Program-made: the position numbers and the translations under genes
NCBI GenBank assembly: GCA_035542975.1
Contig: DATKKK010000078.1
Coordinates: 1 to 6,027 of the forward strand
DNA: 6,027 nucleotides
From: DATKKK01 sp035542975
Lineage (GTDB): Archaea > Thermoproteota > Bathyarchaeia > Bathyarchaeales > Bathycorpusculaceae
Reading direction: 5' to 3'
Shown: piece after piece, positions 5,132 to 6,027 of the stretch
How positions within the stretch are numbered: position 1 is the first letter of the stretch
Layout: each line of letters opens with the position of its first letter
Notes under the pieces: model-generated
What the model was told of the DNA's origin: nothing
The model's input: only the letters and a program-made list of their open reading frames with translations
The model's database searches: none

Positions 5132-5342
5132 CAGGTTTGCGCATCACAATAATCTAGTTTGCTGTTGTGCGTTAATTATCAGCTTTCTGTTACGCCATAA
5201 GTCTGAGTCTCTGTATTATAATCTGTGTTTTAGAATAGGAAGGTTAGTTCAAGTTTTCCTGTTTTTATGGTGGGTTCTCCTTTGGCTGGGTGCTTTAGCG
5301 TCTGCCTTTCTCTCGGGGTTGAGGAATAGGTTAATGTCTTAA
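5112..5342 (+). CDS. Possible small membrane protein (76 residues)
   Basis: An ATG-to-TAA frame whose start lies in direct repeat copy 2. It begins MRKEIIF, has a first hydrophobic stretch (about 15-27, with CCC at 17-19), a basic/aromatic middle, and a strong membrane segment (about 45-67, VFLFLWWVLLWLGALA) followed by a basic end (GLRNRLMS), a believable helix flanked by positive charges. Against it: there is no clear Shine-Dalgarno site, and the T-rich DNA produces hydrophobic frames by chance. No family recognised. A T-tract lies at 5343-5348 right after the stop and could end transcription. Confidence 0.3.
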   Translation: MRKEIIFRFAHHNNLVCCCALIISFLLRHKSESLYYNLCFRIGRLVQVFLFLWWVLLWLGALASAFLSGLRNRLMS

Positions 5343-5348
5343 TTTTTT
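5343..5348 (+). terminator. T-tract after the small membrane ORF
   Basis: Six consecutive T's directly follow the TAA of the 5112 frame, with more T-rich sequence after it. This fits a U-rich archaeal terminator but has no hairpin, and similar tracts are common in A/T-rich DNA. Confidence 0.25.
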
Positions 5349-5464
5349 AAATCCGTTTTATGCTATGTTGCTATATCTCTGTTTAAGTACCTGTTATTAG
5401 CATTTGTTTATTTTTGATTTGCTTCAAAATGTGAGGCTAGACAGTCAATTCCATCTTGAGCAGC

Positions 5465-5472
5465 TTTATATC
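5465..5472 (+). promoter_or_regulatory. TATA-like element ahead of the 5511 gene
   Basis: TTTATATC lies 46 bases before the ATG at 5511. Initiation near 5492 would leave a leader of about 20 bases. It supports an independently transcribed small gene there. Confidence 0.4.
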
Positions 5473-5510
5473 TTACCAAACATTCAAGAAAAACTAAGTA
5501 GTGAATAGTT

Positions 5511-5633
5511 ATGAAGTGCAATAATAAGAAAAGCAAACACTACAAGCAAGATTGTCCATACTACGCACCCAGTGAATGTCAAGATGCAAAAGTTGACCAA
5601 AAACTTCAAATGTGCAAGTATTGGGTGTCATAA
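5511..5633 (+). CDS. Small Cys-rich protein (40 residues)
   Basis: An ATG-to-TAA frame encoding a basic, soluble peptide with four cysteines at 3, 15, 23 and 35, in MKCNNKK, DCPYYAPSEC and CKYW contexts. The nearly even spacing (11, 7 and 11 residues between) suggests one metal-binding or disulfide-linked module. No family is recognised. A TATA-like element at 5465 fits; the ribosome site is weak. Its stop overlaps the ATG of the glycosyltransferase fragment in a TAATG junction, so the pair was probably translated together when the downstream gene was whole. That makes a role linked to glycan or lipid-sugar synthesis possible, but this is inference from position alone. Confidence 0.45.
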   Translation: MKCNNKKSKHYKQDCPYYAPSECQDAKVDQKLQMCKYWVS

Positions 5634-5782
5634 TGAATATTTCAATTATAGTGCCAGTTCTGAATGAAGAAAGGTATATTTGTAATTTTCTTGATGTATT
5701 GATTCGGGCTTGTTTGGCTTTGCTTATAGTAGTTCGTTTGTTGGAGAAAGCTTTTTTATGGGTTCTGTTATTGGTTGGTTGA
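5633..5782 (+). pseudogene. Truncated family 2 glycosyltransferase, N-terminus only
   Basis: The 49-codon frame starts with MNISIIVPVLNEERYICNFL, the classic first strand and nucleotide-binding beginning of GT2 (GT-A fold) glycosyltransferases (SIIVPVLNEE then YI..FL). Resemblance ends near residue 25-26 (base 5708). The remainder is a short hydrophobic tail, and the frame stops at 5780, nine bases before the tRNA gene. A whole enzyme needs over 200 residues including the DxD metal site, which is absent here in all forward frames I read. In another frame 5707-5802 stays open with hydrophobic residues (GLFGFAYSSSFVGESFF), which might be a leftover of the C-terminal membrane part; I cannot confirm that. 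The most likely cause is a deletion or insertion that removed most of the gene and joined its 5' end to the tRNA upstream region. An assembly error is also possible. Confidence 0.6.
5752..5760 (+). promoter_or_regulatory. Possible TATA box of the tRNA-Gly gene
   Basis: TTTTTTATG lies 31-39 bases before the mature tRNA 5' end, a usual place for the archaeal tRNA promoter. It falls inside the tail of the glycosyltransferase remnant, beyond the point where GT2 resemblance ends, consistent with this tail being native tRNA upstream sequence. Confidence 0.35.
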
Positions 5783-5790
5783 TGTCCCGA

Positions 5791-5868
5791 GCGGGCGTAG
5801 TCTAGTTTGGTCTAGGACATCAGCCTGCCACGCTGACGACCCGGGTTCAAATCTCGGCGCCCGCACCA
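5791..5868 (+). tRNA. tRNA-Gly (anticodon GCC), CCA encoded
   Basis: A full cloverleaf can be folded by hand. Acceptor GCGGGCG (5791-5797) pairs with CGCCCGC (5858-5864). The D stem is 5800-5803 with 5815-5818. Anticodon stem TCAGC (5820-5824) pairs with GCTGA (5832-5836) around loop CTGCCAC, giving anticodon GCC at 5827-5829 for glycine codons GGC and GGT. The variable loop CGAC is followed by T stem CCGGG/CTCGG (5841-5845/5853-5857) with loop TTCAAAT. Discriminator A is at 5865 and CCA at 5866-5868. No intron. It lies directly downstream of a truncated gene, and tRNA genes are frequent integration sites, but no second copy of its 3' end appears in the window. Confidence 0.95.
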
Positions 5869-5899
5869 CCTCCACACAAACCAAAAAAAACCGAAATTG

Positions 5900-5910
5900 A
5901 CAACAGTTGT
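5900..5910. repeat. Short palindrome upstream of the 5990 gene
   Basis: ACAACAGTTGT is a perfect 5-bp inverted repeat around a central A, lying 27 bases before the TATA-like element of the next gene. It could be an operator half-site pair but is short enough to occur by chance. Confidence 0.2.
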
Positions 5911-5936
5911 TCAGCATCATTTAATCACCACAATCG

Positions 5937-5947
5937 TTTAATACATA
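5937..5947 (+). promoter_or_regulatory. TATA-like element of the partial gene at 5990
   Basis: TTTAATACATA fits an archaeal TATA box. Initiation near 5965 would give a leader of about 25 bases carrying AGAGG at 5976-5980, nine bases before the ATG. Confidence 0.5.
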
Positions 5948-5989
5948 ATCCAATGATTTTAGATACTCTTTGAGAAGAGGTTCTGCAAA

Positions 5990-6027
5990 ATGGCACTCGT
6001 TGAAACTCTAGAAAAACTTTCAAACGC
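5990..6027 (+). CDS. Start of a gene cut by the window end (possible M42 peptidase)
   Basis: The ATG at 5990 has AGAGG nine bases upstream and a TATA-like element at 5937, so a gene very probably starts here. Only 12 full codons are present, MALVETLEKLSN, with the next codon beginning GC (Ala). Archaeal M42 glutamyl aminopeptidases (TET/FrvX type) often begin with a similar LLEKLSNA stretch before a GVSG motif, so that family is a guess from memory of the pattern. Twelve residues cannot establish it. Confidence 0.4.
   Translation, partial: MALVETLEKLSN

Larger units (their letters stand above)
4796..5510. other. 715-bp accessory region with only short, uncertain ORFs
   Basis: No gene of ordinary size is supported here. 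It contains the second copy of the direct repeat, three small candidate frames entered separately (4811, 4886, 5112), and a T-rich stretch (5210-5430) ending in a promoter-like element before 5511. On the minus strand a 38-codon open stretch ends near 5230 but has no ATG, GTG or TTG at its beginning. I read this as either a cluster of microprotein genes or an eroded segment. Confidence 0.4.

Noticed and set aside
5021..5149. ATG frame of about 42 codons (MYKSLYRDIYRRE) crossing repeat copy 2
   Set aside because: Substitutions between repeat copies are mostly non-conservative in this frame (N/M, G/D, G/R), unlike in the MRKE frame, so coding is not supported.
5791..5868. An attachment-site duplication of the tRNA-Gly 3' end
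   Set aside because: No second copy of the T-arm/acceptor sequence occurs elsewhere in the window, and no integrase gene is present.
1..6027. CRISPR array, transposon ends or a defence cassette
   Set aside because: No regularly spaced repeats, no transposase or nuclease domain, and no terminal inverted repeats with target duplication were seen.

Overview
The window looks archaeal, most likely from an uncultured TACK-type lineage such as Bathyarchaeia; that placement is inference. The archaeal signs are: A/T-rich TATA-like elements about 25-45 bases ahead of several starts (TTTATATT at 2443, AATATAT at 4153, TTTAATACATA at 5937); strong GGTGGTGA/GGAG/GAGG Shine-Dalgarno sites; frequent TTG and GTG starts; a tRNA-Gly gene with encoded CCA and no intron; and a secreted sugar dehydrogenase that is rich in N-glycosylation sequons and ends in a PEF-type surface anchor.

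Layout. Bases 1-233 hold no convincing gene, only the T-rich tail (minus strand) of the next one. A DUF401-family membrane transporter-like protein lies on the minus strand (234-1484, TTG start). A 104-bp divergent promoter region separates it from a nucleoside 2-deoxyribosyltransferase-like protein (1589-1999, plus). The 480-bp gap after that contains a well-formed 23-codon gene for a very acidic peptide (2183-2254), with its own promoter and near-perfect ribosome binding site, and a perfect 12-bp inverted repeat across its stop codon. Next is a PQQ-type (GSDH family) sugar dehydrogenase with signal peptide, Ig/FN3-like domain and C-terminal anchor (best start 2489, not 2480), followed by an AT-hook plus zinc-ribbon protein (4205-4795).

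The last 1.2 kb is accessory in character. It has a 39-bp direct repeat (33/39 identical, 301 bp apart), several candidate microproteins (including two Cys-rich ones, 4886-4996 and 5511-5633), a TAATG-coupled fragment encoding only the N-terminus of a family 2 glycosyltransferase (5633-5782), and tRNA-Gly(GCC) at 5791-5868. The first 12 codons of another gene (5990 onward) run off the end.

The larger genes do not form one pathway. Most carry their own promoter-like element, so the window is a series of single-gene units. The known parts (transporter, nucleoside-processing enzyme, surface sugar oxidase) are ordinary families. The less explained content is the set of microproteins and the degraded segment next to the tRNA. 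I see no CRISPR array, transposase, integrase or recognisable defence cassette.
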